From an uncultured Chitinophagaceae bacterium (lineage in GTDB: Bacteria > Bacteroidota > Bacteroidia > Chitinophagales > Chitinophagaceae), in contig CAMPGG010000177.1 of assembly GCA_946885335.1 (NCBI GenBank), positions 1 through 7,159 on the forward strand: a stretch of 7,159 nucleotides of DNA, in the 5' to 3' direction. How positions within the stretch are numbered: position 1 is the stretch's first letter; each line of letters opens with the position of its first letter. Position numbers and translations under genes: made by a program. Below the pieces are notes generated by a model. The model searched no databases, was not told where the DNA came from, and worked only from the letters and a program-made list of their open reading frames with translations. Positions 1-5,099 of the stretch are shown piece after piece.

Positions 1-82
1 AGAAGCAAGAAAAGAAGAAGCCCGAATCAAAAAACAAAAAAGCAGGAAATATATTGAATGGCTTATTGATGGAAACTGGTAA
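1..82 (+). CDS. GIY-YIG nuclease family protein, C-terminal fragment (upstream tandem copy, cut by window edge)
   Basis: The frame beginning at base 2 encodes the last 26 residues of a small GIY-YIG protein and ends in TAA at 80-82. These residues are identical to the C-terminus of the complete copy at 184-432, and the only nucleotide difference in this stretch is the stop codon (TAA here, TAG there). The fragment holds the Glu/Lys/Arg-rich end of the domain, including the Glu followed three residues later by Ile-Lys-Lys that in this family supplies the metal-binding Glu. The start lies outside the window; with a 350-bp repeat unit it would be about 166 bases upstream of base 1. Nothing indicates that this copy is broken. 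Confidence 0.88.
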   Translation, partial: EARKEEARIKKQKSRKYIEWLIDGNW

Positions 83-87
83 ACACG

Positions 88-142
88 CCCCGATTATTAT
101 CGGGGTGGCCAGCAATGGCCGTACTCCGATTCATATTGGAGT
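88..142 (+). other. Three-hairpin structured element, copy 1
   Basis: Three inverted repeats are packed almost without spacers. Hairpin 1 (88-105) has a 7-bp stem CCCCGAT/ATCGGGG and loop TATT. Hairpin 2 (107-120) has a 5-bp stem GGCCA/TGGCC and loop GCAA, a GNRA tetraloop when read as + strand RNA. Hairpin 3 (123-142) has an 8-bp stem ACTCCGAT/ATTGGAGT and loop TCAT, with one G-T pair. Hairpins 1 and 3 share the CCGAT core and look like diverged duplicates. The element sits between the stop codon of the first GIY-YIG gene and its terminator, so it would be the 3' untranslated region of that transcript. The function is unknown. Confidence 0.75.
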
Positions 143-155
143 CCAGGGCATTTTT

Positions 156-179
156 AAAGCGACATTAGTCGCTTTTTTT
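156..179 (+). terminator. Intrinsic terminator after GIY-YIG copy 1
   Basis: A perfect 8-bp stem AAAGCGAC/GTCGCTTT with loop ATTA (156-175) runs directly into further T residues (176-179), the form of a rho-independent terminator on the + strand. It ends only four bases before the ATG of the next GIY-YIG gene at 184, so it lies where a ribosome-binding region and promoter would normally be. The same hairpin recurs at 506-525. Confidence 0.85.
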
Positions 180-183
180 GTTT

Positions 184-432
184 ATGTATTTTGTCTATTT
201 ACTTTATTCTGAAAAATGTGATCGTTATTATACCGGCTATGCAGCTGATGTTAATGCAAGACTCACCAGGCACAATAACGGCTTTGTAACTGCTACGAAA
301 AATTGTAAACCTTACCAACTCATGGCATCCAAATCTTTTGAATCTGAAACAGAAGCAAGAAAAGAAGAAGCCCGAATCAAAAAACAAAAAAGCAGGAAAT
401 ATATTGAATGGCTTATTGATGGAAACTGGTAG
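184..432 (+). CDS. GIY-YIG nuclease family protein (small single-domain, UPF0213/YhbQ-like), complete tandem copy
   Basis: The 82-residue product is essentially one GIY-YIG domain of the kind seen in UvrC N-termini and in small stand-alone UPF0213-type proteins. The GIY equivalent is VYLLYS (residues 4-9, Tyr5) and the YIG equivalent is YTG (16-18). Arg26, His30 and Asn31 follow in the RLTRHN segment, and Glu62 precedes Ile-Lys-Lys, so the expected catalytic Tyr, Arg and Glu all seem present. The family is predicted to cut DNA, but the biological role of the small members is not settled. The ATG at 184 is preferred over an in-frame TTG at 178, which lies inside the upstream terminator's T-tract. 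No Shine-Dalgarno motif and no room for a promoter exist between the upstream terminator and this start. The gene is the coding part of a 350-bp tandem unit and ends in TAG. Confidence 0.9.
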   Translation: MYFVYLLYSEKCDRYYTGYAADVNARLTRHNNGFVTATKNCKPYQLMASKSFESETEARKEEARIKKQKSRKYIEWLIDGNW

Positions 433-437
433 ACACG

Positions 438-492
438 CCCCGATTATTATCGGGGTGGCCAGCAATGGCCGTACTCCGATTCATATCGGAGT
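438..492 (+). other. Three-hairpin structured element, copy 2
   Basis: This has the same architecture as the element at 88-142. Hairpin 1 (438-455) is CCCCGAT/ATCGGGG with loop TATT, hairpin 2 (457-470) is GGCCA/TGGCC with a GCAA loop, and hairpin 3 (473-492) is ACTCCGAT/ATCGGAGT with loop TCAT. Only one and two bases separate the stems. The sole difference from copy 1 inside the element is C487 against T137, which turns a G-C pair into G-U. The element follows the GIY-YIG stop codon by five bases and precedes the terminator by 13 bases. It could be a structured 3' UTR, a small processed RNA, or a DNA site recognised by the nuclease; the sequence does not decide between these. Confidence 0.75.
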
Positions 493-505
493 CCAGGACT
501 TTTAT

Positions 506-529
506 AAAGCGACATTAGTCGCTTTTTTT
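506..529 (+). terminator. Intrinsic terminator after GIY-YIG copy 2
   Basis: The hairpin AAAGCGAC/GTCGCTTT with loop ATTA (506-525) is followed by T residues to 529. It is identical to the terminator at 156-179. It closes the visible array: the sequence after 533 is unrelated to the repeat. Confidence 0.85.
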
Positions 530-591
530 GTTTGATAGATACACTCCATTTGAATCTTCACAACTGATAAGATCCTGTTTTAACTACAACT

Positions 592-623
592 TATCAACCT
601 ATCAACCATTCAACATATCACCT
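592..623. repeat. Degenerate 8-nt tandem repeat (TATCAACC-like)
   Basis: Two exact copies of TATCAACC (592-599, 600-607) are followed by ATTCAACA and TATCACCT. The whole tract is low in G on this strand. It may be no more than low-complexity intergenic sequence. Confidence 0.4.
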
Positions 624-641
624 ACCCTATTGCATCCCCAC

Positions 642-674
642 TTTTAGGGATTGTTCAAATCATATATAAGTTTC
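642..674 (+). promoter_or_regulatory. Weak candidate Bacteroidota-type promoter upstream of the sensor kinase cluster
   Basis: TAAGTTTC at 667-674 matches the TAnnTTT part of the Bacteroidota -7 consensus TAnnTTTG but not its final G. TTTT at 642-645 lies 21 bases upstream, where the -33 TTTG would be expected. Both elements miss the consensus G, so in AT-rich sequence this is only a suggestion. The overlapping ATCCC/GGGAT dyad at 634-651 could act as an operator. Confidence 0.2.
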
Positions 675-715
675 AATTTTAAATAACGAATCAGCAATTA
701 AACCTTTCACTATCT

Positions 716-901
716 ATGATAAGTTTAAAATTCATCCTGTTGTTATTTTCTATCTTGCTAATATTAAGATCATGTTTGCCTGCCAACACTCTTTATAAAC
801 AAACCCCGGACGTTTTACCAAGCCTGGGCATGCATTTCCTTGAAACCACTAAAACCAGTTGCGAGAATGCCGTTATTAACCATGGGGAAAAGATTTTGTA
901 A
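716..901 (+). CDS. Possible small secreted or lipoprotein-like hypothetical protein
   Basis: This ATG-started ORF encodes 61 residues and ends in TAA 27 bases before the sensor kinase start. I do not recognise it. The N-terminus looks like a signal sequence: one Lys at position 5, then a hydrophobic run to about residue 17, then Leu-Arg-Ser-Cys at 17-20. That resembles a lipobox, but the Arg next to Ser is poor for one. The rest is short, polar and has two further cysteines-or-histidine-type residues but no clear domain. Position and strand would fit a leader gene of the kinase operon. It may equally be a chance ORF in the kinase 5' region, where no other gene competes for the space. Confidence 0.25.
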   Translation: MISLKFILLLFSILLILRSCLPANTLYKQTPDVLPSLGMHFLETTKTSCENAVINHGEKIL

Positions 902-928
902 ATTTATTATCCTAAACCTTCACTGCTG

Positions 929-3900
929 ATGTTTTTGAGAGAATATATCTTTCTCATCATTTTTTTTTGCTTTTTGAAGGTGAGTTATGGACAACAGGCA
1001 AACCTTTACTTTAAAAAAATAAATACACAAAACGGGTTATCTCATAACAAAGTCAATTGCATTATCCAGGACCAGCGCGGATTTATCTGGATGGGTACAG
1101 ATGATGGCCTCAACCGTTTTGATGGACAATATTTTACCAGTTTCCGGCATCAGCCCAATAATCCTTCGACCATTTCTGGCAATATCATTACAGATCTTCT
1201 GGAAGATGAACAAGGAATAATCTGGATCGCCACTGCAGATGGCGGATTAACAAGATATGATCATCGCTTAAAACCTGCTGAACAATTTAAACAGTTTACC
1301 AATATACCGGGTGATACCACCACTATTCCCATAAATATTATCAATGCACTGATCCAGGATAAAATGAATCATTTATGGCTTGCTACCAGTGGAAAACGGG
1401 TATTACGATTTGATAAAAAAAATGAACACTTCATTCAACCTGTCAATACCGGTACCAGCAATGCATTGGCTTTATGTATTGATCAATATGACAGCCTTTG
1501 GGTAGGTCGCCAGGGAGGCGGATTACTGAAAGTGAATACCAATAACCTTTCATACCATATGGATGACCGTTACCTTGATTTATATGCTGACCTGCCGCAT
1601 GTAACGGTGACATCATTGTACAAGGATCGAAAAAACAATATTTGGTTTGGCTCCTGGGATAAGGTTCTGTACTGCTACAACCCTACGGATCAAAAAAAAA
1701 TGATCTTCAAAAATGATAATACTGAATTTTCATTTCCCAATGATGAAATACAAGCATTTGCTGAAGACAGGAATGGCAGAATCTGGATGGGAGGAAAATA
1801 TTTTGGCCTTACAGTGTATGATCCGCAAAAAAAACAGTTTTATAATTATCGTCATGATGTAGCCCGTGAAGGAACCTTAGCCGACAACCAAATCAATTGC
1901 ATTTTAATTGATCGTACCGGTAAAATTTGGATTGGAACCAATAAAGGAATCAGCGTGTACAATCCCATGCAACAACCTTTTGTGCAAACTTTTATTTCAT
2001 CCAAAAATAAAAACGTCATTATTTATGACTTTTATAAAGATGATGATGAAAGTTTATGGATTGGCACAAACAACGGATTATATTTTCAACATAAAGGAAC
2101 AAGAGAATTAACGCATCTGCCTTTAGCTTATAAAGGCCGGCAACTTACTATTTCGAAAATATTTAAGGATGATGATGGTACCATTTACCTGGGAACTGAT
2201 TTTTCTTTATTCAAATTCAACACATCTGACAATTCCATTTCGCTATTACCGAATACAGAGCAGGACCCGGTTGTTTTTAATATAATTGATTCAAGGATCA
2301 TTTCAATTGCAAAAGAAACAATTAATGGTCAGCCGGTATTGATGGTATCACCTTATGGCCATTTCCTTGCTTATTATAACCTGCAAACAAAAAAATGGGT
2401 ATCCCGTAATGATTCAACGGAAAAGATCATTGAAAAATTCAATATGGTCGATAACCTGTTCAGGAAAATTTATAAAACAAGATCAGGTAAGATCTGGCTG
2501 GCTACCGGCAAAGCAGGATTGGGTGCCTGGATTAATAATTCCACACCGGTAATAAATTATTACAATCACAATCCCGCCAACAACCAGTCAATCAGTAATA
2601 ACAATATTTATGATGTTGTTGAAACAAAAAATGGAGATCTCTGGATCAGTACTTTTGGTGGAGGTTTAAATTTTTTTGATATCAAATCAAAAAAATTCAG
2701 TCACCTGCCAAACTCCCATAATTTACTGGAAGGATTGCAATTGGATGAACAGGAAAATGTATGGATGATCAGCAATGGAAATCTTCATCAATACAATGTT
2801 CATTCAAAAAGTTATTCCAGTTTTACTTTACCCGACCTTGAAAAATCAGGTGGTGTAAGCGGCAATATTTACAAAGATGATAAAGGCCGGATGTACCTGG
2901 CTGGAACTAATTATTTTATTTCATTTCATCCATCAGAAGTTGTTGTTGAAAATAAACAACCACATGTTTACTTTACAGATTTTAAATTGTTCAACACATC
3001 GCATAGCCACCTTGCATACAAAAATGTAATTCCATTAAAGCATAACCAAAATCACTTTACCATTGAATTTGCTGCTCCGGAATTTTCGGGCAATGAAGTG
3101 GAATATGCTTATATGCTGGAAGGTTTCGATGCAGACTGGATAATGGCAGGAAAGAAAAACTATGCCAGTTACTCAAACCTGCAGGGAGGTAATTATACTT
3201 TTAAAGTTAAAGCGACCAATAAGAAAGGATACTGGAACCAGGCTTTTACAGCAATCAATATCAATATAAATCCCCCATTTTGGAAACGCTGGTGGTTTTT
3301 TATAGCACTGGCTCTTTTAACAGGTGCTGGTGTTTACGGATTATACCGGTACCGCATAAACGAACTTTTAGAAAGGCAGGCTATCCGCAATAAAATAGCT
3401 CAGGATCTGCATGATAATGTGGGTTCCACTTTAAGCAGTATTTCCATATACAGCCAGGTTGCCAAAATTTATAAGAGCCAGGAAAAACAGGATGATTTGC
3501 AGGACACCCTGGAAAAAATCAGTTCTACATCCAGTGAAATGATCTCCGAAATGAATGATATTGTTTGGGCAATCAATCCCAGGAATGACAATATGAAAGT
3601 TATTCTGCAACGGATGGAATCCTATGCCCGGCCATTATTACAGGCAAAAAAAATATCTTTTGATTTTAACTATGATCCTGCTATTCTTCATGTAAATATG
3701 CAAATGGAACAACGCAAGAATTTTTACCTGATATTTAAAGAAGCTGTAAATAATGCATTAAAATATTCCAATTGCACACATCTTGAAGTCAACATAAAAT
3801 CCGGTCATGGCCATATAACGCTAATAGTTAAAGACAATGGAATTGGTTTTGATGAGAAAGAGATCAATACTAAAATAGCCAGTTCGCTTGCAGGGAACGG

Positions 3901-4006
3901 TTTACAAAATATGAAGAGGCGGGCATTTGATATGAAAGGAACAATACATTTCACTACTAAACCGGGAGAAGGAACTATGATCCTCCTTAAATTTCCTATC
4001 ACCTGA
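929..4006 (+). CDS. Two-component propeller sensor histidine kinase (Reg_prop / Y_Y_Y / HisKA_3 / HATPase_c)
   Basis: The 1025-residue membrane sensor kinase has a signal peptide (about 1-20, cleavage likely near SYG/QQ). About 14 beta-propeller motifs of the NxIxxIxxDxxGxIWxGTxxG type span residues 38-668, for example at 40-65, 85-111, 225-251, 320-345, 509-536 and 558-584; this would make two seven-bladed propellers. A Y_Y_Y domain (about 700-780) and one membrane helix (about 787-805) follow. The cytoplasmic kinase has a HisKA_3 H-box with QDLHDNVGSTL (phospho-acceptor His828), an N-box (KEAVNNALKYS, 937-947), a G1 box DNGIGF (969-974), a GNGLQNM motif (989-995) and GEGT (1013-1016), so it looks active. 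Unlike the long hybrid HTCS proteins of gut Bacteroides, it has no receiver or AraC domain and depends on a separate regulator. The LuxR-type regulator 45 bp downstream is the obvious partner, since HisKA_3 kinases pair with NarL-type regulators. The ligand is unknown; the propellers should face the periplasm. Confidence 0.95.
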   Translation: MFLREYIFLIIFFCFLKVSYGQQANLYFKKINTQNGLSHNKVNCIIQDQRGFIWMGTDDGLNRFDGQYFTSFRHQPNNPSTISGNIITDLLEDEQGIIWIATADGGLTRYDHRLKPAEQFKQFTNIPGDTTTIPINIINALIQDKMNHLWLATSGKRVLRFDKKNEHFIQPVNTGTSNALALCIDQYDSLWVGRQGGGLLKVNTNNLSYHMDDRYLDLYADLPHVTVTSLYKDRKNNIWFGSWDKVLYCYNPTDQKKMIFKNDNTEFSFPNDEIQAFAEDRNGRIWMGGKYFGLTVYDPQKKQFYNYRHDVAREGTLADNQINCILIDRTGKIWIGTNKGISVYNPMQQPFVQTFISSKNKNVIIYDFYKDDDESLWIGTNNGLYFQHKGTRELTHLPLAYKGRQLTISKIFKDDDGTIYLGTDFSLFKFNTSDNSISLLPNTEQDPVVFNIIDSRIISIAKETINGQPVLMVSPYGHFLAYYNLQTKKWVSRNDSTEKIIEKFNMVDNLFRKIYKTRSGKIWLATGKAGLGAWINNSTPVINYYNHNPANNQSISNNNIYDVVETKNGDLWISTFGGGLNFFDIKSKKFSHLPNSHNLLEGLQLDEQENVWMISNGNLHQYNVHSKSYSSFTLPDLEKSGGVSGNIYKDDKGRMYLAGTNYFISFHPSEVVVENKQPHVYFTDFKLFNTSHSHLAYKNVIPLKHNQNHFTIEFAAPEFSGNEVEYAYMLEGFDADWIMAGKKNYASYSNLQGGNYTFKVKATNKKGYWNQAFTAINININPPFWKRWWFFIALALLTGAGVYGLYRYRINELLERQAIRNKIAQDLHDNVGSTLSSISIYSQVAKIYKSQEKQDDLQDTLEKISSTSSEMISEMNDIVWAINPRNDNMKVILQRMESYARPLLQAKKISFDFNYDPAILHVNMQMEQRKNFYLIFKEAVNNALKYSNCTHLEVNIKSGHGHITLIVKDNGIGFDEKEINTKIASSLAGNGLQNMKRRAFDMKGTIHFTTKPGEGTMILLKFPIT

Positions 4007-4051
4007 TTTGGGGATATGTTAACTTAAAATTTTAGATGAAATTTATGCAAC

Positions 4052-4699
4052 ATGAGTTTACGCATTGCCATATTTGACGATAATAAAAATATCAGGGACA
4101 GCATTAAAATGCTGCTGCAAACCGAACCCGAATTTGAAGTGGTAGGTGTTTACTGTCATGTTTTAGATGTTATTGAAGATATCAGGGAATCCCACCCGGA
4201 TGTAGTTTTAATGGATATTGAAATGCCCGGCATGACCGGCATTGAAGCCGTCAAATTGATTAAGCAGGGGTTTCCTCAAATCCAGGTGTTGATGCAAACC
4301 GTTTTTGAAGATGATGACCGGGTTTTTGATTCTATTTGTGCGGGTGCTTCCGGTTATATTTTAAAAAATCATATCAATACTAAATTACTCGAATCAATCC
4401 GGGAAGTTCATTATGGCGGATCGCCCATGTCTCCTTCTATTGCCAGAAAGGTATTGAGTAAAATGCAACAAATACCGCAATTTGTAAAACCAGAAGAAGC
4501 TCCCGACTACCACCTCACGGCAAGGGAAAAAGAAGTTTTGCTTTGTATCGTAAATGGCCTGGCTTATAAAATGATCGCAGATCAGTTGAACATCAGTTAT
4601 GAAACGGTCCGTTCTCATGTAAAAAAAATTTACGAAAAGCTCCATGTCGCTTCCCTTACGGAAGCCGTTGCAAAAGCCATTAACCAACGGATTGTTTAA
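4052..4699 (+). CDS. NarL/FixJ-family (LuxR-type) response regulator
   Basis: The 215-residue protein has an N-terminal receiver domain (about 3-120) with acidic residues Asp9 and Asp10, phospho-acceptor Asp55 in LMDIEMPGMTG, Thr83 at the switch position and Lys105 in YILKN. The C-terminal LuxR-type helix-turn-helix runs from LTAREKEVL (155-163) through SYETVRSHVKKIYEKL (182-197). Length and architecture are typical of NarL/FixJ regulators. The gene follows the sensor kinase on the same strand after 45 bp with no obvious terminator between them, so the two are probably co-transcribed and form one signalling pair. The ATG at 4052 places the receiver domain at the usual distance from the N-terminus. 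Its DNA targets cannot be read from this window. Confidence 0.95.
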   Translation: MSLRIAIFDDNKNIRDSIKMLLQTEPEFEVVGVYCHVLDVIEDIRESHPDVVLMDIEMPGMTGIEAVKLIKQGFPQIQVLMQTVFEDDDRVFDSICAGASGYILKNHINTKLLESIREVHYGGSPMSPSIARKVLSKMQQIPQFVKPEEAPDYHLTAREKEVLLCIVNGLAYKMIADQLNISYETVRSHVKKIYEKLHVASLTEAVAKAINQRIV

Positions 4700-4715
4700 A
4701 ATCATTTCATGTTTT

Positions 4716-4733
4716 ATCACCGGATCTGGTGAT
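4716..4733. terminator. Weak hairpin after the response regulator, possible terminator
   Basis: The inverted repeat ATCACC/GGTGAT with a 6-nt loop (GGATCT) lies 17 bases after the regulator's stop codon. The position suits a terminator of the kinase-regulator operon. However, there is no T-run directly after it on either strand, so termination is not clearly supported. Confidence 0.3.
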
Positions 4734-4808
4734 GATAGTTGCTTTATTTGGGGATTGTCTTCCGATGATTTGTGATCGAAATTTACACCCGGATAAAAAC
4801 ATAAAGCA

Positions 4809-4961
4809 ATGACCGTTAAATATTATAAAAGGCATAAAGCATACAACAAACCGTTGGTTTTACTACTGCTCCATTTTTATGTGCTTCGATTAAAAGAAAT
4901 GTATGACGGCAAGGGGATGCTGATGATAAAAATATTCATCATCATTTCCATGTTGATGTAA
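4809..4961 (+). CDS. Doubtful 50-residue basic, hydrophobic ORF
   Basis: This ORF runs from ATG to TAA and encodes 50 residues. A basic N-terminus (YYKRHKAYNK, 5-14) precedes a Leu-rich stretch (16-26), and a second hydrophobic segment rich in Ile and Met lies at the C-terminus (37-50). It resembles no family I know. The composition may simply reflect AT-rich, ATG-repeat intergenic DNA. It is recorded because it fills part of an otherwise empty 400-bp gap. Confidence 0.13.
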   Translation: MTVKYYKRHKAYNKPLVLLLLHFYVLRLKEMYDGKGMLMIKIFIIISMLM

Positions 4962-5051
4962 ATCCTTCATGCAAAGAGTAAATACATGGGAATGATATCA
5001 TACATATAAAAAAATAATCCCAGCTTACAGGAAATGAATTAAATATTCCAC

Positions 5052-5083
5052 TTTTTTTTACAACCCATCATTCCTTAATTTTA
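5052..5083 (+). promoter_or_regulatory. Candidate Bacteroidota-type promoter for the DUF2130 gene
   Basis: TAATTTTA at 5076-5083 fits the -7 consensus TAnnTTTG except for the last base. A T-tract at 5052-5059 supplies a TTTT at the -33 position, 20 bases upstream. The start codon at 5100 would then have a very short leader of roughly 10 bases. The position directly before the gene makes this more credible than matches elsewhere in the window. Confidence 0.35.
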
Positions 5084-5099
5084 GCCAAATACTTATTAG

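Larger units (their letters stand above)
1..533 (+). repeat. Head-to-tail tandem repeat, 350-bp unit (GIY-YIG gene plus hairpins plus terminator)
   Basis: Bases 1-183 recur at 351-533 with a constant offset of 350. By eye there are five substitutions (82/432, 137/487, 148/498, 150/500, 154/504) and no indels. Similarity stops after the T-tract that follows the terminator: copy 1 continues with the ATG of the next gene, copy 2 with unrelated sequence. One complete unit is therefore 184-533, running from the start codon to the TTT after the terminator, and units abut with no spacer. The first unit begins outside the window, so the array may hold more copies. The substitutions argue against a simple assembly duplication. 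Confidence 0.93.
534..715. other. Intergenic region upstream of the sensor kinase cluster
   Basis: No convincing gene lies here; counting the doubtful ORF at 716-901 as non-coding, the gap extends to 928. It contains a degenerate 8-nt tandem motif, TATCAACC at 592-599 and 600-607 followed by looser copies to about 623. It also holds a short inverted repeat ATCCC/GGGAT with an 8-nt loop (634-651) and an AT-rich stretch that could hold the promoter of the kinase genes. I see no tRNA, CRISPR or insertion-sequence signal. Confidence 0.6.
4700..5099. other. 400-bp intergenic region with weak dyads only
   Basis: No recognisable gene, RNA or mobile element is seen. Visible items are the hairpin at 4716-4733 and a dyad TGATGAT/ATCATCA with a 10-nt loop at 4921-4944 in an ATG/CAT-rich stretch. 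There is also a perfect 10-bp palindrome ATGATATCAT at 4992-5001, a T-tract at 5052-5059 and a likely promoter just before the DUF2130 gene. A 50-codon ORF at 4809-4961 is the longest + strand reading frame I found and is doubtful. Confidence 0.55.

Noticed and set aside
199..465. 88-residue minus strand ORF opposite the GIY-YIG gene
   Set aside because: It is a shadow of a gene with clear family motifs, and it extends into hairpin 1 of the structured element.
1..533. Reading the repeated left end as a CRISPR array or insertion sequence
   Set aside because: There are only two visible 350-bp units, without the short repeats and spacers of CRISPR, and no transposase or terminal inverted repeats flank them.
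338..535. 65-residue + strand ORF across the end of the GIY-YIG gene and the hairpins
   Set aside because: It overlaps the GIY-YIG gene in another frame and its second half is the translated hairpin and terminator region; the inverted repeats explain the sequence better than coding does.
4394..4720. 108-residue minus strand ORF opposite the response regulator
   Set aside because: It covers the receiver end and helix-turn-helix of a well-supported gene and shows no domain of its own.
4006..4755. ATTTGGGGAT at 4006-4015 and again at 4746-4755, on both sides of the response regulator gene
   Set aside because: A shared 10-mer is expected many times by chance within 7 kb, the flanks do not match, and the first copy overlaps the kinase stop codon.
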